Assembly: GCF_008386395.1 (NCBI RefSeq)
Contig: NZ_CP043761.1
Location: forward strand, 1,178,001-1,242,000
Length of the DNA stretch: 64,000 nt
DNA from: Paenibacillus sp. 37
Lineage (GTDB): Bacteria > Bacillota > Bacilli > Paenibacillales > Paenibacillaceae
Direction: 5' to 3'
A program made the position numbers and the translations under genes. Position 1 is the stretch's first letter, and each line of letters starts with the position of its first letter. Below the pieces are notes generated by a model, which saw only the letters and a list, made by a program, of their open reading frames with translations, had not been told where the DNA came from and did no database searches. Of this stretch, positions 43,991-52,484 are shown piece after piece.

Positions 43991-44258
43991 TTTTTTTCGA
44001 CACCACGGATAACAAAGGCAAAAGAAGTATCACCCAAGGAAACCCGCGAATTTTGAGGGGATATCCACCGGGCAAAGACTCCATAATAATGAGTTCATTT
44101 TTCCAGTTCCAACTGGAATGGACCTTCTCGCAAAGAGATGGGACGTGCCTTCCCATTTACATACTCGACCAGAGTGAACTCGTCAGGTGGTACATTTGTA
44201 TCCAGATGAAAAGCAAGTGAGGAATATTGCTCGATTTGAAGTATCTTTACCATGCGTT

Positions 44259-44297
44259 ACATATTACCTTTACAGACATAGTAATATGTCTTATAGT
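44259..44297 (+). promoter_or_regulatory. padR promoter with overlapping operator
   Basis: TTTACA (44269-44274), 17 bp, TATAGT (44292-44297). A perfect inverted repeat ACATATTAC (44259-44267) / GTAATATGT (44281-44289) brackets the -35, as expected for autorepression by PadR. Confidence 0.65.
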
Positions 44298-44333
44298 ATA
44301 CGCAGGATGGAAGAAAGTCGGTGAAACTCACAG

Positions 44334-44693
44334 ATGGATGTGCAAGTGATTAACAGTGATCTGATTCGGGGCAATATTGACCCCATCATTCTCAGTGTAC
44401 TTATACCCGCAGATAACTATGGCTACAGCATCATTAAGGAAATCTATCGCAAGAGCGGAGAACAGTTTGAACTGAAGGAACCCACGCTTTATTCCAGTTT
44501 GAAGAGGCTGGAGAAGAGTGGATATGTGGAGTCCTACTGGGGGGGAGAGACACAGGGAGGACGACGCAAATATTACCGAATTACAGTGCAAGGCCTCGAA
44601 GCCTATAGAGAGCAGGTTCAAGCTTGGCAGGCAGCCAAGGCACTGATTGATTGCATGATTGTCACTGGAGAAAAAGGAGATGAAGACCTATGA
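44334..44693 (+). CDS. PadR-family transcriptional repressor
   Basis: A 119-residue winged-helix protein of short PadR type: 'GNIDPIILSVLIPADNYGYS', 'FELKEPTLYSSLKRLEKSGY' (recognition helix) and 'GRRKYYRITVQGLEAY' (wing), with a short C-terminal dimer helix. ATG 44334 has only a weak site. The 4-base overlap with the next gene forms the classic PadR/permease-prefix pair. It probably represses its own three-gene operon through the inverted repeat at 44259-44289. Confidence 0.92.
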   Translation: MDVQVINSDLIRGNIDPIILSVLIPADNYGYSIIKEIYRKSGEQFELKEPTLYSSLKRLEKSGYVESYWGGETQGGRRKYYRITVQGLEAYREQVQAWQAAKALIDCMIVTGEKGDEDL

Positions 44694-45385
44694 GATTGGA
44701 AGCTCGCATCAACCGTCATGTGAATCGTCTGTTCGCTCACGGACCAGATACATTGGACAATCGAGAATTAAAAGAAGAAATTCACAGTAATCTCGCTGCG
44801 CGGATTGACGATTATATCTCGCAGGGGATGACTGAAGAGAAGGCGTTCCAGACTGCCATTCAGCATATCGCTGGTATGGATCAAGTGATGAGTGGCCATC
44901 GAAGGGTACAACGTGTTCCTTACTGGACAGCGTTGTTGCAGTCTGCTCTGATTTATAGCCTTATAGCCTGGATCATAACCATTCCAACGAGAGTGGTGAT
45001 GCAAGGCTCCGCCATAAACAACCTGCTTATGCTCGTGAGCCTCCTTGTTGGGGGGGCATATGTATTGTATATGTTGACCAACAGGACGAATGATCCAGCA
45101 ACTTCAGTGCAAACCACAGTGATTCGAACCCATGCCTTCATGCAGTGGAATCGCAGAATTTGGTGGTTGTGGGCGGTGTTCATGATTGTACTATGGGGAA
45201 CGCAGGCGGCGTTGCGATTTGGAAGCAACATCTGGTTTAATCGACCCATTCAAGTGGATGGACCTTATCAGTTTGCTGTGATGGCGATTGCCTTTGCTAT
45301 CCCGTTACTGAGCGTTATTATTCCTTTGGTAGTGCATCGTGCGTATCGGATCATTAGCAAATATGAAGTGAGTGATGTGTCATGA
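44690..45385 (+). CDS. Permease-prefix-domain membrane protein partner of PadR
   Basis: A 231-residue protein. The N-terminal helical 'permease prefix domain 1' (about 1-70; 'LEARINRHVNRLF', 'ELKEEIHSNLAARIDDYISQ') is followed by four predicted membrane helices (about 85-105, 110-130, 155-175, 185-215). Such proteins occur directly behind PadR genes in Firmicutes. The role is unknown, possibly sensing envelope state. ATG 44690 overlaps the padR stop, and the stop overlaps the next start. Confidence 0.8.
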   Translation: MRLEARINRHVNRLFAHGPDTLDNRELKEEIHSNLAARIDDYISQGMTEEKAFQTAIQHIAGMDQVMSGHRRVQRVPYWTALLQSALIYSLIAWIITIPTRVVMQGSAINNLLMLVSLLVGGAYVLYMLTNRTNDPATSVQTTVIRTHAFMQWNRRIWWLWAVFMIVLWGTQAALRFGSNIWFNRPIQVDGPYQFAVMAIAFAIPLLSVIIPLVVHRAYRIISKYEVSDVS

Positions 45386-45939
45386 GAGGGAAAAATATAT
45401 GGATTATTGCACTCATTGTTCTCGGTGTGGTTGGCCTCGTGTTCGTTGAGGGGTTCGTTAATCCGAGGAACGAGGCAAAGCAGAATCGATATGAAGCAGA
45501 ACAGCAAAATCCGCTGACGCATGATTTTACCGCCTTAGCCAAATATCGCAGTCCCTATATGGGTGATAATTCAAACCTTAGTCATCTGAATCAGGCTTTA
45601 CCATTACGTGAAAGATTGAATGGTTACCAACTGTACCCGGAGACGTTCACGGCTCAAGTGAATTATAGCTTGAATACGCATGAGATGGATGCAGAGGAAC
45701 TTGAGCGGATACTGGTATATAATGCGATTGCTAACTTTGTGATGATCGATAATCTGGAGCAGGTCGTCTACCAGTTAGAGAATACAAGCCATATCTTACG
45801 TCGTGAAGCCGCCCAACAATGGACAGGTAGGGAATTAAAGGAGCTTCAGAACCCGGAATTATGGAATTCGATTGTACGCGACAAGCTGGTGGAACCGGTA
45901 CAAGTGAAAGAAGCTTTTTCACAAATTGTTGACAATTAA
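45382..45939 (+). CDS. DUF4825-type membrane-anchored protein
   Basis: A 185-residue protein with one N-terminal membrane helix ('IIALIVLGVVGLVFVEGFV') and an extracytoplasmic domain with 'YRSPYMGDNSNLSHLNQALP', the pattern of DUF4825. ATG 45382 overlaps the upstream stop (ATGA). The function is unknown. In the family it often accompanies regulators such as BlaR-like or PadR systems. It is the last gene of the padR operon. Confidence 0.75.
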   Translation: MRGKNIWIIALIVLGVVGLVFVEGFVNPRNEAKQNRYEAEQQNPLTHDFTALAKYRSPYMGDNSNLSHLNQALPLRERLNGYQLYPETFTAQVNYSLNTHEMDAEELERILVYNAIANFVMIDNLEQVVYQLENTSHILRREAAQQWTGRELKELQNPELWNSIVRDKLVEPVQVKEAFSQIVDN

Positions 45940-46069
45940 GTTACATGAAATAGAAGGAAATAGGCAAGAGACTCGACTCTTCTTCCATGCTATGTTATTA
46001 TAAATCTCTGATAACGTGGTAACGAACTAAAGCGTTTGGGTTTTGGTTATAGACATGGAGGGGTTCAAG

Positions 46070-46840
46070 TTGAGAAAAAAAGCGATTCTACTATTATTCA
46101 TTAGTATATGTGTATTGATTGTGGCTGGTTGTTCCAGTTCCGCAAGCAAAGACGATAACACGATTGTTGTAGGGATTGACGATAAGTTTGCTCCAATGGG
46201 CTTCCGGGACGAGCAGAATGAAATTGTTGGTTTTGATATTGATTACGCACGAGCTGCAGCGGAGAAAATGGGTAAAGAAATTACATTCCAACCAATCGAC
46301 TGGTCTTCCAAAGAGTCAGAGCTGAACAGTGGCCGGATCGATATGATCTGGAACGGGTACACCATTACGGATGAGCGTAAAGAGAAAGTGCTCTTCACGA
46401 AGCCGTATTTGGAAAATAGTCAGGTCGCGATTACCTTGGCAGACTCGCCAATTACAAAGCTGGATGAACTCGATGGTAAAAATGTGGGATTACAGGCATT
46501 GTCCTCGGCGGCAGATGCACTGGCAGCTAGTCCCCTGAAGGATAAAGTAAAAGCTTCCGAATTTAAGGATAACGTGCTTGCACTGACGGATCTGAAGACA
46601 AAACGTCTGGATGCGGTCATCATTGATGAAGTGGTAGCGAGATACTACATGTCCAAAGAAGAGGGAACATTTAAACTGCTGGATGAATCTCTTGCACCGG
46701 AACAATATGGCATTGGTATCAAAAAAGGCAATGAAGAGCTTCTGAATCAGCTGCAAAAAGCGCTGGATGAGCTGAATGCAGATGGAACAGCAGCTAAGAT
46801 CTCCACTCAATGGTTGGGTGAAGACAAGGTTCTGAAATAG
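46070..46840 (+). CDS. Polar amino acid ABC transporter substrate-binding lipoprotein
   Basis: A 256-residue lipoprotein. TTG 46070 is the likely start, since GGAGGGG stands 6 bases before it; the frame from 46043 would put that site inside the gene. The lipobox is 'LIVAGC'. The family 3 binding protein core has 'VVGIDDKFAPMGFRDEQNEI', 'GFDIDYARAAAEKMG', 'SGRIDMIWNGYTITDERK' and 'DAVIIDEVVARYYMS'. The Arg after GYTITDE supports an alpha-amino acid ligand (arginine-, cystine- or glutamine-like). Operon: binding protein, permease, ATPase. Confidence 0.9.
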   Translation: MRKKAILLLFISICVLIVAGCSSSASKDDNTIVVGIDDKFAPMGFRDEQNEIVGFDIDYARAAAEKMGKEITFQPIDWSSKESELNSGRIDMIWNGYTITDERKEKVLFTKPYLENSQVAITLADSPITKLDELDGKNVGLQALSSAADALAASPLKDKVKASEFKDNVLALTDLKTKRLDAVIIDEVVARYYMSKEEGTFKLLDESLAPEQYGIGIKKGNEELLNQLQKALDELNADGTAAKISTQWLGEDKVLK

Positions 46841-46880
46841 GCAGGTTACACACCTGATATATAGTTAGAAACAAAACGGA

Positions 46881-46927
46881 CCCCGTATTCCACGCTGGAG
46901 CGATTTATGCTTCGGAGGAATGCGGGG
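46881..46927 (+). other. Intra-operon stem-loop after the binding-protein gene
   Basis: CCCCGTATTCC and GGAATGCGGGG arms around a 25-nt loop, with no T-run. It probably protects the binding-protein mRNA or partly reduces downstream transcription. Confidence 0.6.
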
Positions 46928-46952
46928 TTAACAGATTAGAGGAGACAAAACA

Positions 46953-47612
46953 ATGAGTTGGGATTATCTATCGACCATTTTAAAACCGATGCTAGAGGGT
47001 GCGCAGACCACCATTTTCATGTTCTTGCTCGCGATCGTGTTATCCGTGCCGCTTGGATTTGCGGTCACGCTTGCGATGAGAAGCCAGATTAAACTACTGG
47101 CATGGATTGCCCATACGTATGTATATGTGATGCGAGGAACACCGCTACTGCTCCAAATTCTATTCTTCTGCTTCGGTTTACCGTTGCTGCCGGTGATTGG
47201 AGAGTATCTGGTGTTTGATCGCTTTGTAGCAGCGGGGATTGCGTTCATCCTGAACTATGCGGCGTACTTCGCTGAAATCTTCAGGGGCGGACTGCTTTCC
47301 ATTGATAAAGGTCAACATGAGGCAGCGAAGGTACTGGGGTTAACAAAGTGGCAAACGATGACTAAAGTCATTATTCCTCAGATGATTCGTGTAGTATTGC
47401 CTGCAACGGCCAATGAGTCCATTACGCTCATCAAGGATACGGCACTGCTCTATGCCGTGGCTGTACCTGAGCTGTTGTATTACGCCCAAGCGGCGGTAAA
47501 TCGCGACTTGCAGCTGATCCCTTTCTTCGTGGCAGCGGTTATGTATCTACTCATGACACTCGTGCTCACGGTGCTGTTCAAGGCACTGGAGAAGCGGTTT
47601 TCATTTGAATAA
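46953..47612 (+). CDS. Polar amino acid ABC transporter permease
   Basis: A 219-residue His/Glu/Gln/Arg-type permease with five predicted helices: 'MLEGAQTTIFMFLLAIVLSV', 'YVMRGTPLLLQILFF', and the coupling loop 'GQHEAAKVLGLTKWQTMTKV' (about 125-145). ATG 46953 follows GAGGAGAC. A single permease implies a homodimer. Confidence 0.93.
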   Translation: MSWDYLSTILKPMLEGAQTTIFMFLLAIVLSVPLGFAVTLAMRSQIKLLAWIAHTYVYVMRGTPLLLQILFFCFGLPLLPVIGEYLVFDRFVAAGIAFILNYAAYFAEIFRGGLLSIDKGQHEAAKVLGLTKWQTMTKVIIPQMIRVVLPATANESITLIKDTALLYAVAVPELLYYAQAAVNRDLQLIPFFVAAVMYLLMTLVLTVLFKALEKRFSFE

Positions 47613-47645
47613 ATTAAATCTGATCAATCAAAGGACTGTCTGCTT

Positions 47646-48401
47646 ATGACACATATAATAGAAGTAAATCAGTTGAGAAAATCATTCGGTACACTTGATG
47701 TGCTGAAACAGGTATCCTTCAACGTGGAACCAGGCGAAGTAATTGCCGTCATCGGGCCTTCGGGCTCGGGGAAAAGTACGATGCTGCGCAGCCTGATTCA
47801 TCTGGAGGATATTTCGGGCGGAACAATTCGTATTCAGGATCAGACGTTGGTTGATAATGGCCGTTACGCGGGTGCCGCAGATATTCGCAAGATGACGGAT
47901 CGCATGGGCATGGTGTTCCAGCATTTCAACTTGTTCCCGCATCTGACTGTACAAGCTAATCTGGAACTCGCACCAAAGACGTTGAAAAAAGAAAGCTTGG
48001 CAATCATCCGGAATCGCAGTCTGGAATTACTCGGCAAAGTAGGGCTGTCGGACAAGGCTGACGCGTATCCAGCCAATCTGTCCGGTGGACAGAAACAACG
48101 TGTAGCTATTGCCCGCGCACTCATGATGCAGCCCGACATTCTCCTGTTTGATGAGCCGACGTCGGCACTCGATCCCGAACTGACGGGAGAGGTGCTGCGT
48201 GTCATCAAACAGCTTGCGCAGGAGAACATGACCATGATGATCGTCACGCATGAGATGGGCTTTGCCCGTGACGTTGCGGATCGTGTATTTTTCATGGATA
48301 ACGGGGAGATTGCAGAGGCGGGACCGCCAGAACAGATCTTCGGCAATCCAAAGCTTGCGCGTACCCGGACATTTTTGCAGCGGGTGGAAGTGGAAGGATA
48401 A
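47646..48401 (+). CDS. Polar amino acid ABC transporter ATPase
   Basis: A 251-residue ATPase: Walker A '[14 protein letters not shown]', Q-loop '[13 protein letters not shown]', signature '[15 protein letters not shown]', Walker B '[14 protein letters not shown]' and switch His '[12 protein letters not shown]'. All are canonical for GlnQ/ArtP-type ATPases. The ribosome site before ATG 47646 is weak (AAAGGACTG). A terminator follows. Confidence 0.94.
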   Translation: MTHIIEVNQLRKSFGTLDVLKQVSFNVEPGEVIAVIGPSGSGKSTMLRSLIHLEDISGGTIRIQDQTLVDNGRYAGAADIRKMTDRMGMVFQHFNLFPHLTVQANLELAPKTLKKESLAIIRNRSLELLGKVGLSDKADAYPANLSGGQKQRVAIARALMMQPDILLFDEPTSALDPELTGEVLRVIKQLAQENMTMMIVTHEMGFARDVADRVFFMDNGEIAEAGPPEQIFGNPKLARTRTFLQRVEVEG

Positions 48402-48427
48402 AAGGCATTCCAATCTAAGAAATATAT

Positions 48428-48473
48428 AAAGAACGCAATCCTATGAGTAATAAGGGATTGCGTTCTTTTTTTT
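48428..48473 (+). terminator. Intrinsic terminator of the amino acid ABC operon
   Basis: AAAGAACGCAATCC pairs perfectly with GGATTGCGTTCTTT, loop 12 nt, then a T-run. Confidence 0.92.
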
Positions 48474-48485
48474 GAAAGTAATAGC

Positions 48486-48698
48486 TTATGTCCACAGGTA
48501 TATGTTCCAGATCATCAATACCAGGGTCAACACGATATAAGTTACTACATTCCAATGTGTTCGAACTCGATAAGTGGTATAACTCATGATTCCAAACATA
48601 ACAATACTAAAACATAATACAGCCACATTATTCCGATAAAAAGCAATAAGTACAAGCATCACAATCATAAGTATATTCATGACTTTATCGATTTTCAT
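48486..48698 (-). CDS. Small membrane protein, unknown function
   Basis: A 70-residue protein with two or three membrane segments ('VMNILMIVMLVLIAFY', 'VAVLCFSIVMFGIMSY' and 'VVTYIVLTLVLMIWNIYLW'). The start ATG 48698 has GGGGGATCA upstream on the minus strand, a good site. No family recognised. It is convergent with the ABC operon and may use its terminator from the other side. Confidence 0.6.
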   Translation of the reverse strand: MKIDKVMNILMIVMLVLIAFYRNNVAVLCFSIVMFGIMSYTTYRVRTHWNVVTYIVLTLVLMIWNIYLWT

Positions 48699-48856
48699 CG
48701 TAGTGATCCCCCAAAGATATTCAGAAAAGTATTACGACTATAATAATATCTATATGTTAGAGGTATTCTTGATTTATATCATCACACGGATAAAGGGGTT
48801 CTTACATTCATATCCTTGAAGTACAATCTATAAGTAAAGAACAGGGAGGATTTACC

Positions 48857-49198
48857 TTGGAACATCGCGAAAATGATGTAGATCGTTATTATAACGACAC
48901 ATTGCCACCACCGCCTTATGTAGTACCAAAGACCAATAGTAAGTCGATTGTATCACTTGTTTTGGGGATTCTGTCCGTCACGATTCCTTACGTGGGAATT
49001 TTAATCGGAATCGCCGCGATTATATTTGCATCTTTGGCCTTCAAAGAGATCAGAGTTCGCATGGAGCAAGGCAGAGGATTAGCCATTGCTGGACTTGTTT
49101 GTGGAATAATCGGTACGGCGATGTATGTATTACTTATTGCATTCGTGCTATTGTTTACTTTCGCTGTCACAGGCTTTGATATGTACTCTACATACTAG
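48857..49198 (+). CDS. DUF4190-type small membrane protein
   Basis: A 113-residue protein starting at TTG 48857 with AGGGAGGA upstream. A Pro-rich cytosolic N-terminus ('NDTLPPPPYVVP') precedes the DUF4190 helix pair 'SIVSLVLGILSVTIPYVGIL' and 'GRGLAIAGLVCGIIGTAMYV'. The family is widespread with no known function. It is monocistronic. Confidence 0.8.
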   Translation: MEHRENDVDRYYNDTLPPPPYVVPKTNSKSIVSLVLGILSVTIPYVGILIGIAAIIFASLAFKEIRVRMEQGRGLAIAGLVCGIIGTAMYVLLIAFVLLFTFAVTGFDMYSTY

Positions 49199-49237
49199 AA
49201 ATATTGAAGTTAGCAAACCTAGATTGTATCTCTAACT

Positions 49238-49316
49238 AAAAAAGCAAAGGCGTACCTTAGCCAACACCTCTGTTGTCCAGAAGAGTGTGTGGCATCGGTA
49301 CACGCCTTTGCTTTTT
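49238..49316. terminator. Bidirectional terminator between convergent genes
   Basis: AAAAAGCAAAGGCGTACC and GGTACACGCCTTTGCTTTTT form a long stem between the DUF4190 gene and the YhgE gene. Confidence 0.9.
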
Positions 49317-49327
49317 ATATTCCTTTT

Positions 49328-51517
49328 TTACAGGTGAATTGCGACTTCACTGCTGACGTTTTCGTTCTCCGTGGTCCGGTGCATCAGGAAGTACGTTAAA
49401 GTTCCTGCCAGACCCATTAGAGCGAAGATGCAGAGAATACCGATCTGATCCCAAGCCACGCCGAACTGTCCGCTTGAGATAACTGCTTTATAACCTGTTA
49501 CCGAATAGGTCATAGGCAGCCATGGATTAAACACCTTCAACCAGTTTGGAATCAGTTCGAGCGGGAAAGTGCCCGCACTGGTGGTGAGCTGGAAGATCAG
49601 CATCAGAATGGCGAGGAATCGTCCCGGATTTTCCAGCCAAGTCACCAAAGCCTGAATGATGTACATGAAGCTTAGACTGGTCACAAAGCTGAACAAGAGG
49701 AACAACGGAACGCTCTGAACTTCCAGACCCAAGCTGTACAATACGAGCCATGAAGCAAGCAGGGATTGCACAGCACTCATGAGTGTGAAAGCCAGCGTTT
49801 TGCTCACAAAACGATTCCAGCCACTTGCCTCGCTAACCGTGCTGCCGCGAGTTGGCACAACCAAAGTGGCAATCAATGCCCCGACAAACAGCCCCAGTGA
49901 CAGGAAGTATGGCGAGAATCCTGTACCATAATTGGGTACCTCATTATATTTATGCTCATCGACCTGAACAGGCTCTGCATACATGGTTACCAGTTCATCG
50001 GTCTTTTTCACACTAGCCGTCTGCTCAGCCGCTTCATTGAGCTTAGTGGCAAGTTCGCCAGAGCCGTCGGTTAATTTGAGCGTACCCTCTTTTAACTGAC
50101 CTGCACCGTCATCCAGCTTATGTGAGCCATCTGCAAGGGTTGTGATTCCATCTGTAAGTTGGCTTACACCCGCAACCAACTTGCCTGCACCCGCATTCAA
50201 TTGACCTGAACCGTCCGCAAGTTTGGCTCCTCCAGACGCTGCTTCGGATAATTTGGAATTGAATTGCTGTAGTCCCGTCGCAAGCTTTTCATGTCCGGCG
50301 GATAATTGCGTGGCACCTTGTACGAGTTGTTGTTCACCCTGTACCAACTGGCTGCTGCCTTGATGCAGTTGCTGCTGTGCAGCGTACAGGTTTTGACTGC
50401 CTGCGACCAATTGTTGCCCGCCCTGATACACCTGCTCGCTACCAGCGGCAACTGCCTGACTTGCTGCCAGGAGCTGCTTCATAGCTGGACTTGCGGCCAG
50501 TTCTGGACTCGCTTCGGCTAATTGGGCAAGACCTTGCGCAACCGCTTTTGCCCCCTCGCTAACTTTGCCACTGCCCACAACAGAACTTTGCAGCCCAGCA
50601 GTCAGCTTTGCGCTGCCTTCCTCGGAAGCCGCCAATCCAGCATCTAGCTTAGCTGCGCCTTCTTGAGCAGATTGAATGCCAGCCTGTAGCTGTTTGCCGC
50701 CAGTTTCAGCCTGGGTTGCTCCATCACTCAGCTTCGTACCTGCTGCTGCGAGTTGGGACAGCCCACTGGAAAGGGCACTCGCGCCCGTATGAAGATCACG
50801 TGTGCCTTGGGCGAGAGTGGACGCACCTTCTTTTAACGGAACTATGCCGGTTTCCAGCTTGTCGGTGCCAGCGGCCAGTTTGGACAGGTTCTCTTTTAAT
50901 GTAGCAGTACCGTCATCCAGCTTGATCGCACCATCATGAATCTGACCTGCGCCATCCCCTGCATCCGCCAAACCGCCAGAGATTTTTTCGATCTGATCCA
51001 ATAACGTTTCGGTATACGATTCTGTGACTTTGGCAGCGACTTTGGAGCGAATTTGTTTGACCGCCGTGCCACCAATCTGACCTGCGAGGAAGTTGTATCC
51101 TTCATTGGGTTCGTAGATCAGGTCGGCCGGCTCGGGGTGCTCATCCATCAGGGTTGTTGCTTTGGTGGAAAAGTCCTCCGGAATCACAATCGTCATATAA
51201 TACATGTTGTCTTGCATGCCTTGTTCTGCTTGTTCACGAGTCACGAATTGCCAGTCGAAATCATCACTTTTTTTCAATTCATCGACGAGATTCTGACCGA
51301 CCTCCAGTGATTTGTCATTGTAGACTGCGCCCTGATCCGTGTTGACCACGGCTACAGGTAATTCATTCATTTTGCCATAGGGGTCCCAGAATGCATTCAG
51401 GAACAGGCCACTATACAATACCGGAATGAACAGTACAACGAGAATCGGAATAAATACTTTTGGTTTCTTGAAGGCGGACTTCAGATCCTGCCCAAATACG
51501 TGGAATGATTTCATCAT
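49328..51517 (-). CDS. YhgE/Pip-family membrane protein
   Basis: A 729-residue protein. One N-terminal membrane helix ('FIPILVVLFIPVLYSGLFL') precedes the conserved 'FWDPYGKMNELPVAVVNTDQG', then an extracytoplasmic region. A long repeat region (about 200-500) has Gly-Xaa-Xaa-(Leu)-type heptads and 11-mers such as 'GAGKLVAGVSQL' and 'GSHKLDDGAGQL'. Five C-terminal membrane helices (about 545-715) follow, as in ABC-2-like permeases. YhgE/Pip relatives include phage-infection proteins and T7SS-associated or export proteins. Start ATG 51517 follows GGGAGAG. It is transcribed behind its TetR gene (75-bp gap). Confidence 0.9.
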   Translation of the reverse strand: MMKSFHVFGQDLKSAFKKPKVFIPILVVLFIPVLYSGLFLNAFWDPYGKMNELPVAVVNTDQGAVYNDKSLEVGQNLVDELKKSDDFDWQFVTREQAEQGMQDNMYYMTIVIPEDFSTKATTLMDEHPEPADLIYEPNEGYNFLAGQIGGTAVKQIRSKVAAKVTESYTETLLDQIEKISGGLADAGDGAGQIHDGAIKLDDGTATLKENLSKLAAGTDKLETGIVPLKEGASTLAQGTRDLHTGASALSSGLSQLAAAGTKLSDGATQAETGGKQLQAGIQSAQEGAAKLDAGLAASEEGSAKLTAGLQSSVVGSGKVSEGAKAVAQGLAQLAEASPELAASPAMKQLLAASQAVAAGSEQVYQGGQQLVAGSQNLYAAQQQLHQGSSQLVQGEQQLVQGATQLSAGHEKLATGLQQFNSKLSEAASGGAKLADGSGQLNAGAGKLVAGVSQLTDGITTLADGSHKLDDGAGQLKEGTLKLTDGSGELATKLNEAAEQTASVKKTDELVTMYAEPVQVDEHKYNEVPNYGTGFSPYFLSLGLFVGALIATLVVPTRGSTVSEASGWNRFVSKTLAFTLMSAVQSLLASWLVLYSLGLEVQSVPLFLLFSFVTSLSFMYIIQALVTWLENPGRFLAILMLIFQLTTSAGTFPLELIPNWLKVFNPWLPMTYSVTGYKAVISSGQFGVAWDQIGILCIFALMGLAGTLTYFLMHRTTENENVSSEVAIHL

Positions 51518-51591
51518 GTTCTCTCCCTATCCTTACGCTAATCCGTTTGTTCTATCTCTATTAAGTTGTGAATCTATTGGCATGCCTTTCT

Positions 51592-52170
51592 CTAGGTGGG
51601 GGATAAGCCATTCTTGAGAAAGAGGCCCACAAAATCCTTGATCTGATCTTTGTGCAACGTAGGATGCGCTTTGTTCCAATCTGAGGTTAAGGTGACATAC
51701 AGCTTCAGCAGGACAAAAGAAACCAACTTGGGATCATCCCTCCGAATCTGCTCTAACTCCATGGCACGGCTGACCTGACGCTCCAAATATTCGAGAATGG
51801 CTGTCTCCACTTGCTGCAAACCTTCCTTGGCTTGCGGAGTACCGAACTCGTTAACCTCCTGAAAGAGCTTGATCAACAGCTCATGTTCCTCCCGGTACTC
51901 CAGCAGAGAGTCCATGCTCATATGCACGTTATCCAGAAAGGAGTTCTCTTCCTTCACCGTCTGCTCTGTAATCTGTCTCATATCCGCAATGATCGAGCGC
52001 AGAATCTCGCTGAACAGTTCTTCTTTATTTTCGAAAAAAGTATAGATCGTTCCCTTGCCCACATTGGCAAGTCTCGCAACCTGCTCCATCGTTGTGGCCT
52101 TGTAGCCAAACAAGGCAAAGGATTTCTCGGCAGAATCCATCACCTGTTGCCTTCGATCTATCGTTTTCAT
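51592..52170 (-). CDS. TetR/AcrR-family repressor of the YhgE gene
   Basis: A 192-residue regulator. The N-terminal helix-turn-helix (about 8-55) shows 'QQVMDSAEKSFALFGYKATT', 'MEQVARLANVGKGTIYTFFE' and 'NKEELFSEIL'. The C-terminal ligand domain is typical of regulators paired with YhgE genes. ATG 52170 follows AAGGAGGTGAA on the minus strand. Autoregulation through the palindrome at 52226-52248 is likely (inference). Confidence 0.92.
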   Translation of the reverse strand: MKTIDRRQQVMDSAEKSFALFGYKATTMEQVARLANVGKGTIYTFFENKEELFSEILRSIIADMRQITEQTVKEENSFLDNVHMSMDSLLEYREEHELLIKLFQEVNEFGTPQAKEGLQQVETAILEYLERQVSRAMELEQIRRDDPKLVSFVLLKLYVTLTSDWNKAHPTLHKDQIKDFVGLFLKNGLSPT

Positions 52171-52225
52171 GGTATATTCACCTCCTTATAGGTTGAAATG
52201 AGAAACGGTAAGGTAAATTCTTCAC

Positions 52226-52248
52226 TGACCATTTTACTATTATGGTCA
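52226..52248 (-). promoter_or_regulatory. TetR operator candidate
   Basis: A perfect inverted repeat TGACCAT (52226-52232) / ATGGTCA (52242-52248) with a 9-bp A/T-rich centre, 56 bp upstream of the tetR start. An additional TGGTC half-site follows at 52251-52255. Confidence 0.65.
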
Positions 52249-52355
52249 GTTGGTCGTTTATAACTGTAGCACTTGGACAAGGCAGGTGGATGTGATCATT
52301 GTCATAATAAAAGCTTGTAGAGGGAGAGAGGACATCTTACCAGATTCCTCGCATT

Positions 52356-52403
52356 AAAAAAGATGGTACGTGACTAAGAAACTAGTCACTATACCATCTT
52401 TTG
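52356..52403 (-). terminator. Intrinsic terminator of the lectin gene
   Basis: Read leftward, AAAAGATGGTA-AGTGACTA and TAGTCACGTACCATCTTTTTT pair around a short loop, with a good T-run on the minus strand. Confidence 0.8.
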
Positions 52404-52484
52404 TTTGTAATTAGTAATGTAGGAATACATTTTAGTAAATCAACCCTTTTAATCAGGCAGACAGGTAAAAAATGATTCTTAATG

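Larger units (their letters stand above)
43941..44333 (+). other. Intergenic region between melA and padR
   Basis: This 393-bp gap holds a terminator (43953-43990), an 18-bp near-perfect palindrome at 44101-44118 (TTCCAGTT-CC-AACTGGAA) and the padR promoter/operator (44259-44297). Short frames in both directions have no ribosome sites. Confidence 0.6.

Noticed and set aside
43638..44156. 172-codon minus-strand frame downstream of melA
   Set aside because: It runs into the 3' end of melA, lacks a start signal and crosses the melA terminator.
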